Below, one piece after another: positions 35,520-44,329 of a stretch of 64,000 nucleotides of DNA. A program made the translations under genes and the position numbers. Under the pieces are notes generated by a model, which saw nothing but the letters and a program-made list of their open reading frames with translations, was not told the DNA's origin and searched no databases. Origin of the DNA: Anaerobutyricum hallii DSM 3353. GTDB taxonomy: Bacteria; Bacillota; Clostridia; Lachnospirales; Lachnospiraceae. Position 1 is the first letter of the stretch; the number at the start of each line of letters is the position of its first letter. The stretch spans positions 53,865 through 117,864 of the forward strand of contig NZ_ACEP01000029.1 in assembly GCF_000173975.1 (NCBI RefSeq). Direction: 5' to 3'.

Positions 35520-37084
35520 CAGAATGTATCGCTGTTTATATCAGACTTTCGTCGGAGGATAATGATGTAGATGGCAGTATAAAAGCCGAAAGTAACAGTG
35601 TCAGTGCACAGAGAATGCTGATAAACGAATTTATCAAAAAACAGGACGAATTTACTAACTGTCCAGTAGTTGAATATGTAGACGATGGGTACAGTGGTAC
35701 AAACTTTAACCGTCCTGGCTTTCAGAGGATGGTGGAAGATGCAAAAGCAGGACGTATAAAAAGTATTGTTATAAAGGACTTTTCAAGATTTGGAAGAGAT
35801 TATCTGGAAGTGGGGAATTATCTGGAAAAAATCCTGCCAGTCCTTGGTATTCGAATTATCTCAATTAACGATGGCTTTGACAGTATCAATTCCTCTGGTT
35901 TTACTGGAGGAATGAGTGTAGCGTTAAAAAATATGCTGAATGCAATGTACAGCAGAGATTTGTCCAGAAAAGTTCGTTCTGCTATGAAAACACATGCTAA
36001 AAACGGTGAATATATGCCGGCTTTTCCCAAATATGGATATATTAAAGATCCAGAAGATAAGCATCATCTGGTTATAGACCCAGAAGCGGCTGAAATAGTG
36101 AAACTGATATTCACAATGGCGGCAGATGGGAAAACAAAAGGACAGATAGCAAAACATCTGAACGAAACCCATGTGCTTACATGCCGGGAGTATATGTGCA
36201 GAAAAGGTATAAAAATGCACAGAGAAAACGAAAAAGAAAAGAAACTCTGGTCAGTCACAACAATCTCAGATATGCTCAAAAATGAAGTGTATCTTGGAAA
36301 AATTATTTGGAATAAAAAGAGAGTGGCAAGAACAGGAAGCAATAAATTGGTTTCCAATGATAAAGAAGAGTGGATTGTTGTAGAAAATGCACATGAACCA
36401 ATTATATCCGATGAATTATTCCAGAAAGCAAATGAAAAAGCATTTACTAACCAGAAAAGAGTTCTTACAAAAAGAGGAGTAGCCTGCCCTATTTTCTTTT
36501 GTCCGACCTGTGGAAGAAGACTTGGTTTTACCAGCAGAGAGACTGGGTATCGCTGTATGCAGGCACATATCAGCGGTCTTAGTGGGTGTGCGGAAAGTAA
36601 AATGGACAGGAAAGAAGCAGAAGAAACAGTACTGGATGCAGCCAGAAATATGGCACAACTCATTTCGGAAAATCTTGAGAAAAAGAAAAGTGAATGGCAT
36701 AAAACAATTTTGAAAGAAGAAAATATCGCAACACTGGAAAGTGAAAAAAAGCGACTCTCGTCAAGAAAAATGAAACTGTATTCTGATTATCGTTCAGAAG
36801 TGTTGGACAAGGAAGGGTATATGGAAGAACTGGAAAAAACGACTTCCCGTATTTCAGAAATCACTTTGCAGATAGCAGAATTGGAGAATGAGATTGCAGT
36901 AGCGAAGAAAAAATGTGATGAAGCAACAGAAAAAGAAATGGAAGTAAATGAGATTGCAGCATTGCAGGATTTTGACAAAATACAGCTGTCAAAGATTATT
37001 GAGAAAGTCTTTATTTATGAACCAGGTCGTATGGAGATAAGCTGGAAGATGGATGACATTTTCTACAAAGAAGAAAAAGCATAA
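35510..37084 (+). CDS. large serine recombinase 3
   Basis: 524 residues. The start overlaps the end of recombinase 2 by 10 bp (ATGCCAGTAA). Catalytic Ser lies in VYIRLSSEDND, with IVIKDFSRFGRDYLEVGNYL after it. The zinc ribbon has FFCPTCGRRL and YRCMQAHISGLSGC. It is the last gene of the element before a strong terminator. The trio may act together in choosing insertion sites or direction, which is inferred from the coupled arrangement. Confidence 0.93.
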   Translation: MPVTECIAVYIRLSSEDNDVDGSIKAESNSVSAQRMLINEFIKKQDEFTNCPVVEYVDDGYSGTNFNRPGFQRMVEDAKAGRIKSIVIKDFSRFGRDYLEVGNYLEKILPVLGIRIISINDGFDSINSSGFTGGMSVALKNMLNAMYSRDLSRKVRSAMKTHAKNGEYMPAFPKYGYIKDPEDKHHLVIDPEAAEIVKLIFTMAADGKTKGQIAKHLNETHVLTCREYMCRKGIKMHRENEKEKKLWSVTTISDMLKNEVYLGKIIWNKKRVARTGSNKLVSNDKEEWIVVENAHEPIISDELFQKANEKAFTNQKRVLTKRGVACPIFFCPTCGRRLGFTSRETGYRCMQAHISGLSGCAESKMDRKEAEETVLDAARNMAQLISENLEKKKSEWHKTILKEENIATLESEKKRLSSRKMKLYSDYRSEVLDKEGYMEELEKTTSRISEITLQIAELENEIAVAKKKCDEATEKEMEVNEIAALQDFDKIQLSKIIEKVFIYEPGRMEISWKMDDIFYKEEKA

Positions 37085-37098
37085 ACGGAATAAGATTG

Positions 37099-37143
37099 TT
37101 CGCAGGAGCATCACTGGATGAAAACAGTGGTGCTTTTTGCGAA
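37099..37143 (+). terminator. intrinsic terminator after recombinases
   Basis: AGCATCACTG pairs with CAGTGGTGCT and is followed by TTTTT; the outer TTCGCA/TGCGAA extends the stem. It probably lies at or near the right end of the mobile element. Confidence 0.8.
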
Positions 37144-37147
37144 TTAA

Positions 37148-37660
37148 AAGCAAATTTTTTTTAGACTTATATTGACAAAAGCAGAGCTATTGGCTCTCAC
37201 AAAAGCAGATTTTGATTTGGAATCTAAGAAGCTTAGAATCAATAAAACTTATCAAGTTATTAAAGGAAAATCAATGATTACTTCACCCAAAACGGAAAAA
37301 AGTAATCGGACAATAGAACTTCCAGAATTTCTGTGCGAGGAAATACAGGATTACATCGAATCACTATATAAAGTAAATGAAAATAGCAGACTTTTTGAAG
37401 TTACAAAAAGTTATCTTCACCATGAAATGGACAGAGGCAGTAAGGCAGCAGGAATTAAAAGAATTAGAATTCATGATTTAAGACATTCCAGTTGTGCATT
37501 ACTTATTAATCTTGGATATTCACCAATTCAGATTGCAGAACGTCTGGGGCATGAAAGTATAACGATTACTGAAAGATATGCACATTTATATCCTTCAGTT
37601 CAGAAAGAGATGGCAAATAAGTTAGATAAAGTATTTAAAGAGGAGGAGAAAAATGATTGA
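37148..37660 (+). pseudogene. tyrosine recombinase, C-terminal catalytic fragment
   Basis: About 162 residues from the TTG at 37172. It contains the second half of a phage/transposon integrase: IHDLRHSSCALLINLGYSP (HxxR box), GHESITITERYAHL (His and tyrosine nucleophile) and a C-terminal helix. The arm-binding and core-binding domains are missing, and the first catalytic Arg is absent: the ELLAL motif is preceded by LTKA instead of the usual GxR. The reading frame is cut just upstream, next to the serine-recombinase element, so the gene is truncated and inactive. It overlaps the next gene by 8 bp. Confidence 0.82.
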
Positions 37661-37901
37661 AGGTCGTTTAAGCTATAATTGCAATAATGATAGATATGGA
37701 CTTTTAGTATCTGACTTATGGGAATATGAGGGATTCCATTGCGGAGATCCTTTAGAAGTAAAAGTTGATGACAAATGGATTCACACACGGATAGAAATGG
37801 CCTGGGATGAAAAAGGAGGACATTGGTATTTAGTCGGAACACCGTACTTTGACAATCTGGAATATGTGTGTGTCAGATTCAAGGAGGATAAGGATGTATG
37901 A
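37653..37901 (+). CDS. DUF5348-like small protein
   Basis: 82 residues: GRLSYNCNNDRYGLLVSDLW, GDPLEVKVDDKWIHTRIEM, HWYLVGTP. This is a short beta-rich protein of a type often placed next to integrase and mob genes in Lachnospiraceae elements. The assignment is from memory; its function is unknown. It overlaps both the integrase fragment and the MobC-like gene, which indicates one former operon. Confidence 0.7.
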   Translation: MIEGRLSYNCNNDRYGLLVSDLWEYEGFHCGDPLEVKVDDKWIHTRIEMAWDEKGGHWYLVGTPYFDNLEYVCVRFKEDKDV

Positions 37902-38271
37902 GGTAGATAAAATTTATCGAAGGCCTACACAGTCTAAAGGAAAAAGAAAAAGCAGAAGCAAGAAAAATGAAAAAAACAGAGTGCGAAATGTAATTATGAA
38001 TTTTCGTGTTTCTCCAACGGAAAAGGAACTGATAGAGACTCGAATTAAATTGACAGGAATGTTAAAGTCAAAGTTCTTTATACAGAGTTGCCTGTATCAG
38101 ACGATTCTTGTCAAAGGAAACATTAAAACTTTTACAGAGATAAAAAAGCAGATAGAACAAATTTCAAAACAGATTAATAAAAATCCTAATTTGGAGGAAT
38201 TAGAACCAGAGCAGGTGGAGTCACTTAGAATAATTCTTGAAATTTTAAATACTTTGTTTCGAAAGGAGTAG
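37894..38271 (+). CDS. MobC-like relaxosome protein (second copy type)
   Basis: 125 residues from the ATG at 37894, 7 bp after AAGGAGG. The segment NFRVSPTEKELIETRIKLTG followed by KTFTEIKKQIEQISKQINK resembles MobC proteins; the N-terminus is very basic (TQSKGKRKSRSKKNEKN). It is unlike the MobC at 22579. No relaxase gene follows, only an oriT-like repeat cluster and decayed sequence, so this is a leftover of a second mobilizable element. Confidence 0.75.
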   Translation: MYEVDKIYRRPTQSKGKRKSRSKKNEKNRVRNVIMNFRVSPTEKELIETRIKLTGMLKSKFFIQSCLYQTILVKGNIKTFTEIKKQIEQISKQINKNPNLEELEPEQVESLRIILEILNTLFRKE

Positions 38272-38392
38272 ATGTTAAGGGCGAGTGGGAAAGCAGATTG
38301 GAAAAAGATAGATAAGATTCCAATTACATAGACATAGAGGCTTATGCAGGTGCACTGTTTCGGTGAAGGGGGTTTTAGGGGTTCTCCCTTAA

Positions 38393-38520
38393 CAAGATGC
38401 ATTTTGTGTGTACAAAATGCGTATCTTGCAATAAGCTTGACAGCTTATTAGTCCCTTTTTTGGGATATAGTTCCCTGATGTGGGACACGTTTATTTCCCG
38501 GAAAAGGGATATAATTCTAC
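38393..38520. other. oriT-like repeat cluster with promoter
   Basis: The first repeat, 38393-38428, pairs CAAGATGCATTTTGT with ACAAAATGC-GT-ATCTTG. The second, 38430-38449, is AATAAGCT-N4-AGCTTATT. GTCCC and GGGAC follow, then TATAAT at 38510-38515. The position directly after a mobC gene suggests an origin of transfer. Confidence 0.5.
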
Positions 38521-38583
38521 AGAGAAAATGTACATAGCTCCCGTATTTGGTACAAAGTTTTACAAAATACAACAAGGAAGGAA

Positions 38584-38874
38584 ATGTTAAAAATGGGAAA
38601 AGACAAACATTATAGAATGACAGAAGAATCATTAACATTCATCGAAAAGAGAGATAAAGAAAAATATCCCAAAGAAAATTTATTTGTAAATGCAGCAATA
38701 CAATATTTTGGAAGGAAAATCGAACAGGAAAAGATTGTTGGAAAATTAGAGGATATACAAGATAAGTTAGAACGAATTGAAAGGATGCTAGAAGAAAAGG
38801 CAGTAAGAAAAAATATGGTATCAGATAAGGTAGAAAGAAAAGAATTATTTGGAAAACCGGATTATTTAAAGTAG
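38584..38874 (+). CDS. small coiled-coil hypothetical protein
   Basis: 96 residues. The N-terminal part (KDKHYRMTEESLTFIEKRDK, then NAAIQYFGRK) is reminiscent of ribbon-helix-helix proteins, followed by a coiled coil (EDIQDKLERIERMLEEK). The ribosome site is AAGGAAGG before ATG 38584; ATG 38593 is possible. A perfect TATAAT lies about 70 bp upstream. It may be a relaxosome or copy-control accessory of the decayed element. Uncertain. Confidence 0.55.
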   Translation: MLKMGKDKHYRMTEESLTFIEKRDKEKYPKENLFVNAAIQYFGRKIEQEKIVGKLEDIQDKLERIERMLEEKAVRKNMVSDKVERKELFGKPDYLK

Positions 38875-38885
38875 GGTAGATAAAG

Positions 38886-39150
38886 ATGAATTGGAAAAAT
38901 CAGATTGAAAAGTTAGGAGAGAACTTTAAAAATTGACGGAAAGAAAAAGGTTGGAAAAGAAAAAAAGTAGTGTATTTGAATCAGTAAATAAAAAAGATGA
39001 GCAATATTAATCGAATATTGAAAGAAAAGAAAATATTGTATCTGTAGAAAGGAAGGTTGAAATTTCAGGGAAAAGAGGTAAAAGTAGAGCGAAGAATGTT
39101 CAAGACTTTAAGAAAAATTATGAAAATAATTTGAGAAAACTCTCTAAGTG
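38886..39150 (+). pseudogene. decayed small lysine-rich ORF
   Basis: The ATG at 38886 opens MNWKNQIEKLGENFK, then the frame shifts. A lysine-rich frame continues, is broken by TAA at 39007, and ends with FKKNYENNLRKLSK at 39150. It is probably the remains of a short mobilization-region gene. Confidence 0.4.
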
Positions 39151-39205
39151 AGAAAAACAAGTGGACATAGCAGAAATCCTATATAAATTTATCATAACGA
39201 TATTT

Positions 39206-39249
39206 ACAGCAATAAAGTCATCTGCATTTACAGAAGATTTTATTGCTGT
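39206..39249. terminator. long hairpin, probably bidirectional terminator
   Basis: ACAGCAATAAA pairs with TTTATTGCTGT, and inner TCTG pairs with CAGA. It separates the decayed mobile element from the defence operon. Between it and 39558 only a weak promoter-like TATACT (39462-39467) is visible. Confidence 0.6.
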
Positions 39250-39557
39250 TTTATTAATGATTAGAAAATTTTTTCTTCAGTATCTAATCAGGAAATAATA
39301 TTTGGAAAATAAAAGAGAAAGTTTCATTCTTAAATTAGAATTATAGCGTGACTGGAGAAATTATGTGTATATGGTGATTAGGGTGAGAAAATGATAAGAT
39401 ATTTAAGGCGTGTAAAAAGGTTCGGTAATATGAACGTATATCATATTTTATTTAAATATGGTATACTTTTATCATGGGTATTTAGCTTCAAAAATGCTTT
39501 AATGCTTAATTATTGTAATTGGATAAAATGTTTTTCTGTACTGAGGAGAAGGTAAGG

Positions 39558-42500
39558 ATGGAAGTAAAGGTATTTGATAATATTACGGAAATTGCTCGTG
39601 ATGATATGGCATCAACAATAGAAAAAGGTAGCAAAGTATCTATTGCAGCTGCTTGTTTTTCTATGTATGCTTATAAAGAGTTAAAAAAGCAATTGGAATC
39701 TGTAGACGAATTTCGATTTATTTTTACATCTCCGACATTTGTAACTGAAAAAGCAGAAAAACAGAAACGTGAATTTTATATACCACGTCTTAATCGAGAA
39801 AATAGTCTCTATGGTACAGAATTTGAATTGAAGTTGCGTAATGAAATGACACAGCGTGCAATCGCAAAAGAATGTGCAGAATGGATTAAAAGAAAGGCAC
39901 GTTTTAAGTCTAATACAACTGGTGAAAATATGGGTGGATTTATTACAGTAGAAAATAAGATGAATCAACTTGCATATATGCCTATCAGTGGATTTACTAC
40001 GGTAGATATTGGATGCGAGCGTGGTAATAACAGTTATAATATGATTAATCGTTTTGATGCCCCATTTTCGATGTCTTATATACAACTTTTTGAGAATCTT
40101 TGGAAGGACAAGGAAAAATTGCAGGATGTCACAGATGTTGTGGTTGAAAATATTACTACAGCCTATAATGAGAATTCTCCAGAGTTTATTTATTTCATGA
40201 CATTGTATCATGTATTTAGTGAATTTTTGGATGATATATCAGAAGATGAATTACCAAATGAAGCAACAGGATTTAAACAAAGCAAAATTTGGAATATGCT
40301 TTATGACTTCCAAAGAGATGCAGTATTAGCTATTATTAATAAAATGGAACGCTATAACGGGTGTATTTTGGCGGACAGTGTTGGGTTAGGTAAGACATTT
40401 ACAGCATTGGCTGTCATTAAATATTATGAAAACCGCAATAGGAGTGTACTTGTCCTTTGCCCCAAAAAGTTAGCAGAAAACTGGAATACATATAAGGATA
40501 ATTATATTAACAATCCGATTGCTTCAGATCGATTGAACTATGATGTTCTTTTTCATACTGATTTATCTCGTGCACATGGATTTTCTAATGGATTAGACTT
40601 AGAACGTTTGAATTGGGGAAACTATGACCTTGTGGTAATCGATGAATCTCACAATTTTCGTAACGGTGCAGGTACACATGCAAAAACACAGGAAAATCGT
40701 TATGTGAAATTGATGGATAAAGTTATGCGTGCCGGTGTGAAAACGAAAGTATTGATGCTATCAGCAACGCCGGTTAATAATAGATTTGTGGATTTAAAAA
40801 ATCAGTTGGCGATTGCCTATGAAGGTGATTCAGAAAACATAAACAAGAAATTGAGTACAAGTAAAACGATAGATGAAATATTTAAACAAGCACAGAAAGC
40901 ATTTAATTCTTGGAGTAAATTAGATGTAGCAAAAAGAACGACAGAGGCGTTGCTTCAAATGTTAGATTTCGATTTCTTTGAGCTGCTAGATAGTGTGACA
41001 ATAGCACGTTCTAGAAAGCATATCGAAAAGTATTATGATACTACTGAAATAGGAAAATTTCCGGAGAGAAAAAAGCCAATTTCACTTAGACCGAAACTTA
41101 CGGATTTGAATGCTGCAATTAATTATAATGAGATATACGAGCAGTTGATACATTTGAGTCTTTGTGTTTACACACCATCTAATTATATATTTCCAAGTAA
41201 GATGCAGAAGTATTTGGATTTAACACATAATAAGGGGATGAACCTTACACAGACAGGACGTGAGGAAGGTATTAGGAGATTAATGAGCATCAATCTTTTG
41301 AAAAGATTGGAAAGTTCCGTAAATTCTTTTCAATTAACTTTACAGAGGATGAAAGCATTAATTGAAGATACAATTACAGCAATTAATCGATTTGAAAAAT
41401 ATGGAAATGTAAACATTAATATGTATGAAGTTTCAGACGAAGATTTTGATATTGATGATGGGAATACAGAATATTTTACAGTTGGAAAAAAAGTGAAGAT
41501 TGAACTTGCAGATATGGATTACAAAACTTGGCGTTCAGAATTAATAGAAGATGCGGAGACACTAGAGCTTTTGACATTAATGGTAGCTGATATTACACCA
41601 GAGCATGATTACAAATTGCAAGAGTTGTTACGATTATTAGATGAAAAAATTGAAGATCCGATAAATCCAGATAATAAAAAAGTTTTGGTTTTTTCTGCGT
41701 TTTCTGATACCGCAGAATATTTATATAAACATGTTAGCAAACATATCAAAAATAAGTATGGACTTAACACAGCTGTAATTACAGGAAGCATAGATGGAAA
41801 AACAACAATTGCAGGTTTTAAAGCAACTTTAAATAATGTTTTGACATGTTTTTCTCCTATATCCAAAGGGAGAAATATATTAATGCCTGGAAGTAATACA
41901 GAAATAGATATATTGATAGCAACAGATTGTATTTCTGAGGGACAGAACTTACAAGATTGTGATTATTTGGTTAATTATGACATCCATTGGAACCCGGTTC
42001 GTATTATCCAGAGATTTGGACGTATAGATCGTATTGGGAGTAAGAATGAATATATTCAACTTGTGAATTTTTGGCCGGATATGGATTTGGATGAATATAT
42101 TAACTTAAAAGGACGTGTGGAAACACGTATGAAAATTTCTATTATGACTTCTACGGGTGATGATGATCTTATAAATCCAGAAGAAAAAGGAGATTTGGAA
42201 TATCGTAAACAACAGTTAAAACGGTTGCAGGAAGAGGTAGTAGATATTGAGGATATGACTACTGGTATTTCTATCATGGACTTGGGCTTAAATGAATTTC
42301 GACTTGATTTGTTAGACTATGTAAAAATACATCCAGATTTAGAACAAAAACCGAAAGGTTTACATGCTGTAGTTCCGTCAAGAGAAGATTTACCAGAAGG
42401 TGTTATATTTGTATTGAAGAATATTAATAATAGTGTAAATATTGATAATCAGAATAGAATTCATCCGTTTTATATGGTTTATATTGGGATGGATGGAGAA

Positions 42501-42794
42501 GTTATTTGCGACTATTTGAATCCTAAAAAATTACTAGATGATATCAGATTGCTGTGCAGAGGGAAAAAGCAGCCAATTAAAAAACTTTACCAAAAATTTA
42601 ATGAAGAAACAGATGATGGGAAGAATATGGGCGAGATGTCTGAACTTCTTAGTGAAGCGATTAATTCAATTATTAATTGTAAAGAAGAAAGTGATATTGA
42701 TAGTTTATTTGCTGAAGGAGGTACATCAGCTCTTTTATCAGCCGTATCTGGGTTAGATGATTTTGAACTTATATGTTTTCTTGTGATAAAATAA
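39558..42794 (+). CDS. SNF2/DEAD-type helicase of defence operon
   Basis: 1078 residues from the ATG at 39558 after an AGGAGAAGG site; the ATG at 39519 has no ribosome site. Superfamily 2 motifs are Walker A ADSVGLGKT near 270, DESH at 362-365, LSATPVNN, and motif VI QRFGRIDRIGS. The first 230 residues resemble the phospholipase D-like N-terminus of such helicases, but I see no HKD catalytic motif. The C-terminal 200 residues are unique. It is probably a DNA translocase or remodeller working with the downstream DUF4391-like, TIR and type III restriction proteins. First gene of a seven-gene block. Confidence 0.88.
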   Translation: MEVKVFDNITEIARDDMASTIEKGSKVSIAAACFSMYAYKELKKQLESVDEFRFIFTSPTFVTEKAEKQKREFYIPRLNRENSLYGTEFELKLRNEMTQRAIAKECAEWIKRKARFKSNTTGENMGGFITVENKMNQLAYMPISGFTTVDIGCERGNNSYNMINRFDAPFSMSYIQLFENLWKDKEKLQDVTDVVVENITTAYNENSPEFIYFMTLYHVFSEFLDDISEDELPNEATGFKQSKIWNMLYDFQRDAVLAIINKMERYNGCILADSVGLGKTFTALAVIKYYENRNRSVLVLCPKKLAENWNTYKDNYINNPIASDRLNYDVLFHTDLSRAHGFSNGLDLERLNWGNYDLVVIDESHNFRNGAGTHAKTQENRYVKLMDKVMRAGVKTKVLMLSATPVNNRFVDLKNQLAIAYEGDSENINKKLSTSKTIDEIFKQAQKAFNSWSKLDVAKRTTEALLQMLDFDFFELLDSVTIARSRKHIEKYYDTTEIGKFPERKKPISLRPKLTDLNAAINYNEIYEQLIHLSLCVYTPSNYIFPSKMQKYLDLTHNKGMNLTQTGREEGIRRLMSINLLKRLESSVNSFQLTLQRMKALIEDTITAINRFEKYGNVNINMYEVSDEDFDIDDGNTEYFTVGKKVKIELADMDYKTWRSELIEDAETLELLTLMVADITPEHDYKLQELLRLLDEKIEDPINPDNKKVLVFSAFSDTAEYLYKHVSKHIKNKYGLNTAVITGSIDGKTTIAGFKATLNNVLTCFSPISKGRNILMPGSNTEIDILIATDCISEGQNLQDCDYLVNYDIHWNPVRIIQRFGRIDRIGSKNEYIQLVNFWPDMDLDEYINLKGRVETRMKISIMTSTGDDDLINPEEKGDLEYRKQQLKRLQEEVVDIEDMTTGISIMDLGLNEFRLDLLDYVKIHPDLEQKPKGLHAVVPSREDLPEGVIFVLKNINNSVNIDNQNRIHPFYMVYIGMDGEVICDYLNPKKLLDDIRLLCRGKKQPIKKLYQKFNEETDDGKNMGEMSELLSEAINSIINCKEESDIDSLFAEGGTSALLSAVSGLDDFELICFLVIK

Positions 42795-42811
42795 AGGAGG
42801 TTGGTGAAAGA

Positions 42812-43468
42812 ATGATAGGATTACCAAAAACGACAGAGTTTAATAAACGAATTCCAAAACAAAAATTTTACGAAAATATAACGATTTCACCAGCAATAAA
42901 AAGAGTATTTGTAGAACAGGTTAAAACAATATATTGGAAAAACAAAATAGCAGTTTCAACTACAAATCTTGCAGAGGGAAATAAGGTAACAGAATTAGAA
43001 GTTTTTGAAATTCATTTAAACAATCCAGAATTAGATGAAAAATTACTTTACCAGATAGATAAAGTAGTACCGTATCATATCTTATTTTTACTAGAATATC
43101 AAGGCGAGTACCAGGCATGGGTTGGATTTAAGGAGAAGGCTGCATCTGGAAATAAAGTATTTAAGGTGAATAGGTATTATCATACAGAATGGATGAAAGA
43201 AGAAGAATTACCTCTACATCTGGAAGGACTGAGCATGGATGCAGCTTATGAGAATTATGTTAGACAGATTGCAGGAGATAAATTACAAATAAAAACTAAT
43301 GGTGAAAGTTTAAAAGAATCTGTGACTAGAGATGAACAGAGACAGATATTGCAAAAAAAGATTGATATTTTAAAGGCTCAAATTCGGAAAGAAAAGCAGT
43401 TGAATAAACAGATGCAGATAAATAGAGAGTTAAAGATATTAAAAAAAGAATTAGAGGAGTATTTATAA
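42812..43468 (+). CDS. DUF4391-like protein
   Basis: 218 residues from the ATG at 42812, following AAAGGAGG by 11 bp. LPKTTEFNKRIPKQKFYENI at the N-terminus, a middle segment EIHLNNPELDEKLLYQIDKV, and YQAWVGFKEK fit the DUF4391 family. The C-terminal 50 residues form a coiled coil. The family is repeatedly found beside SNF2-type helicases and type III modification genes; its biochemical role is unknown. It may bridge helicase and methylase. Confidence 0.75.
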   Translation: MIGLPKTTEFNKRIPKQKFYENITISPAIKRVFVEQVKTIYWKNKIAVSTTNLAEGNKVTELEVFEIHLNNPELDEKLLYQIDKVVPYHILFLLEYQGEYQAWVGFKEKAASGNKVFKVNRYYHTEWMKEEELPLHLEGLSMDAAYENYVRQIAGDKLQIKTNGESLKESVTRDEQRQILQKKIDILKAQIRKEKQLNKQMQINRELKILKKELEEYL

Positions 43469-43470
43469 AC

Positions 43471-44328
43471 ATGGGTGTTGAACAGTATCAGAGAAAAGTA
43501 AACTCTTTAGATAAAGAGATTGCTGACTTGGAGAAGAAAAAAGCAGAAGAAGATAGAAAGGCAGCGGACAATCATAAAAAAGCATCAAGAGTAAGTGTTA
43601 GCAAAAATGCCTCTGAAAGTATGATAAAGAGTAAAATGCGACAAATTGAAAATTATGAGGAAAAAGCAAGAAAAGCTGAAGCAGCGAGTGCAGATTATGG
43701 TAAAAAAATTTCAGATAAACGTACGAAAAGAAATGATGCCTATCTTAAACTTCAAAAAGAAGAGCAAAACGAACGGAAGAAACAGGAAAAATCAATTGAA
43801 AATATGAAACGAGTATATGAACAACGTATTTCGGAATTGGAATCATTACGGTTATCTAAAGTTAAAAATGAATTTTTGGAAACAGTTTCGGGGGATGAAC
43901 CCGAATATGACGTGTTTGTTTCTCACGCTTGGGAAGATAAAGCAGATTTTGTAGAAGCCTTTGTGCAAGCTTTGAAAGACAGAGAAATTAAGGTTTGGTA
44001 TGATAAATCAAAAATAAAATGGGGTGATTCTATGAGAGCAAGAATTGATGATGGATTGCGTAAATCTAAGTTTGGGGTTGCTATATTATCGCCTAATTAT
44101 ATAGCTGAGGGAAAATATTGGACAAAAGCAGAGCTAGATGGTTTATTTCAAATGGAGAGTATCAACGGCAAAACGTTACTTCCTATATGGCATAATTTGA
44201 CAAAAAAACAAGTAATGGATTATAGTCCTATTTTAGCTAGTAAATTAGCAATGACGACAGCCACAATGACGGCAGAAGAAATAGCAGATGAATTATTAGA
44301 TATGCTTTCATCTGAGGAGGATAAATAA
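43471..44328 (+). CDS. coiled-coil TIR-domain protein (putative NADase effector)
   Basis: 285 residues. Residues 1 to about 140 form a long, highly charged coiled coil. About 145-285 is a TIR domain: EYDVFVSHAWEDK at the start, IKVWYDKSKIKWGDSM in the BB-loop region, and YWTKAELDGL carrying the likely catalytic Glu221. Bacterial TIR proteins of this type cleave NAD+ or make signalling nucleotides during infection. The gene is wedged between DUF4391 (2 bp gap) and mod (1 bp gap), which strongly suggests coordinated expression with the restriction genes. Confidence 0.9.
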   Translation: MGVEQYQRKVNSLDKEIADLEKKKAEEDRKAADNHKKASRVSVSKNASESMIKSKMRQIENYEEKARKAEAASADYGKKISDKRTKRNDAYLKLQKEEQNERKKQEKSIENMKRVYEQRISELESLRLSKVKNEFLETVSGDEPEYDVFVSHAWEDKADFVEAFVQALKDREIKVWYDKSKIKWGDSMRARIDDGLRKSKFGVAILSPNYIAEGKYWTKAELDGLFQMESINGKTLLPIWHNLTKKQVMDYSPILASKLAMTTATMTAEEIADELLDMLSSEEDK

Positions 44329-44329
44329 G

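Noticed and set aside
39681..40211. 176-residue reverse-strand frame in the helicase gene
   Set aside because: Rich in Cys/Ile/His as expected from the complement of an AT-rich gene; no motif, and inside a clear coding frame.
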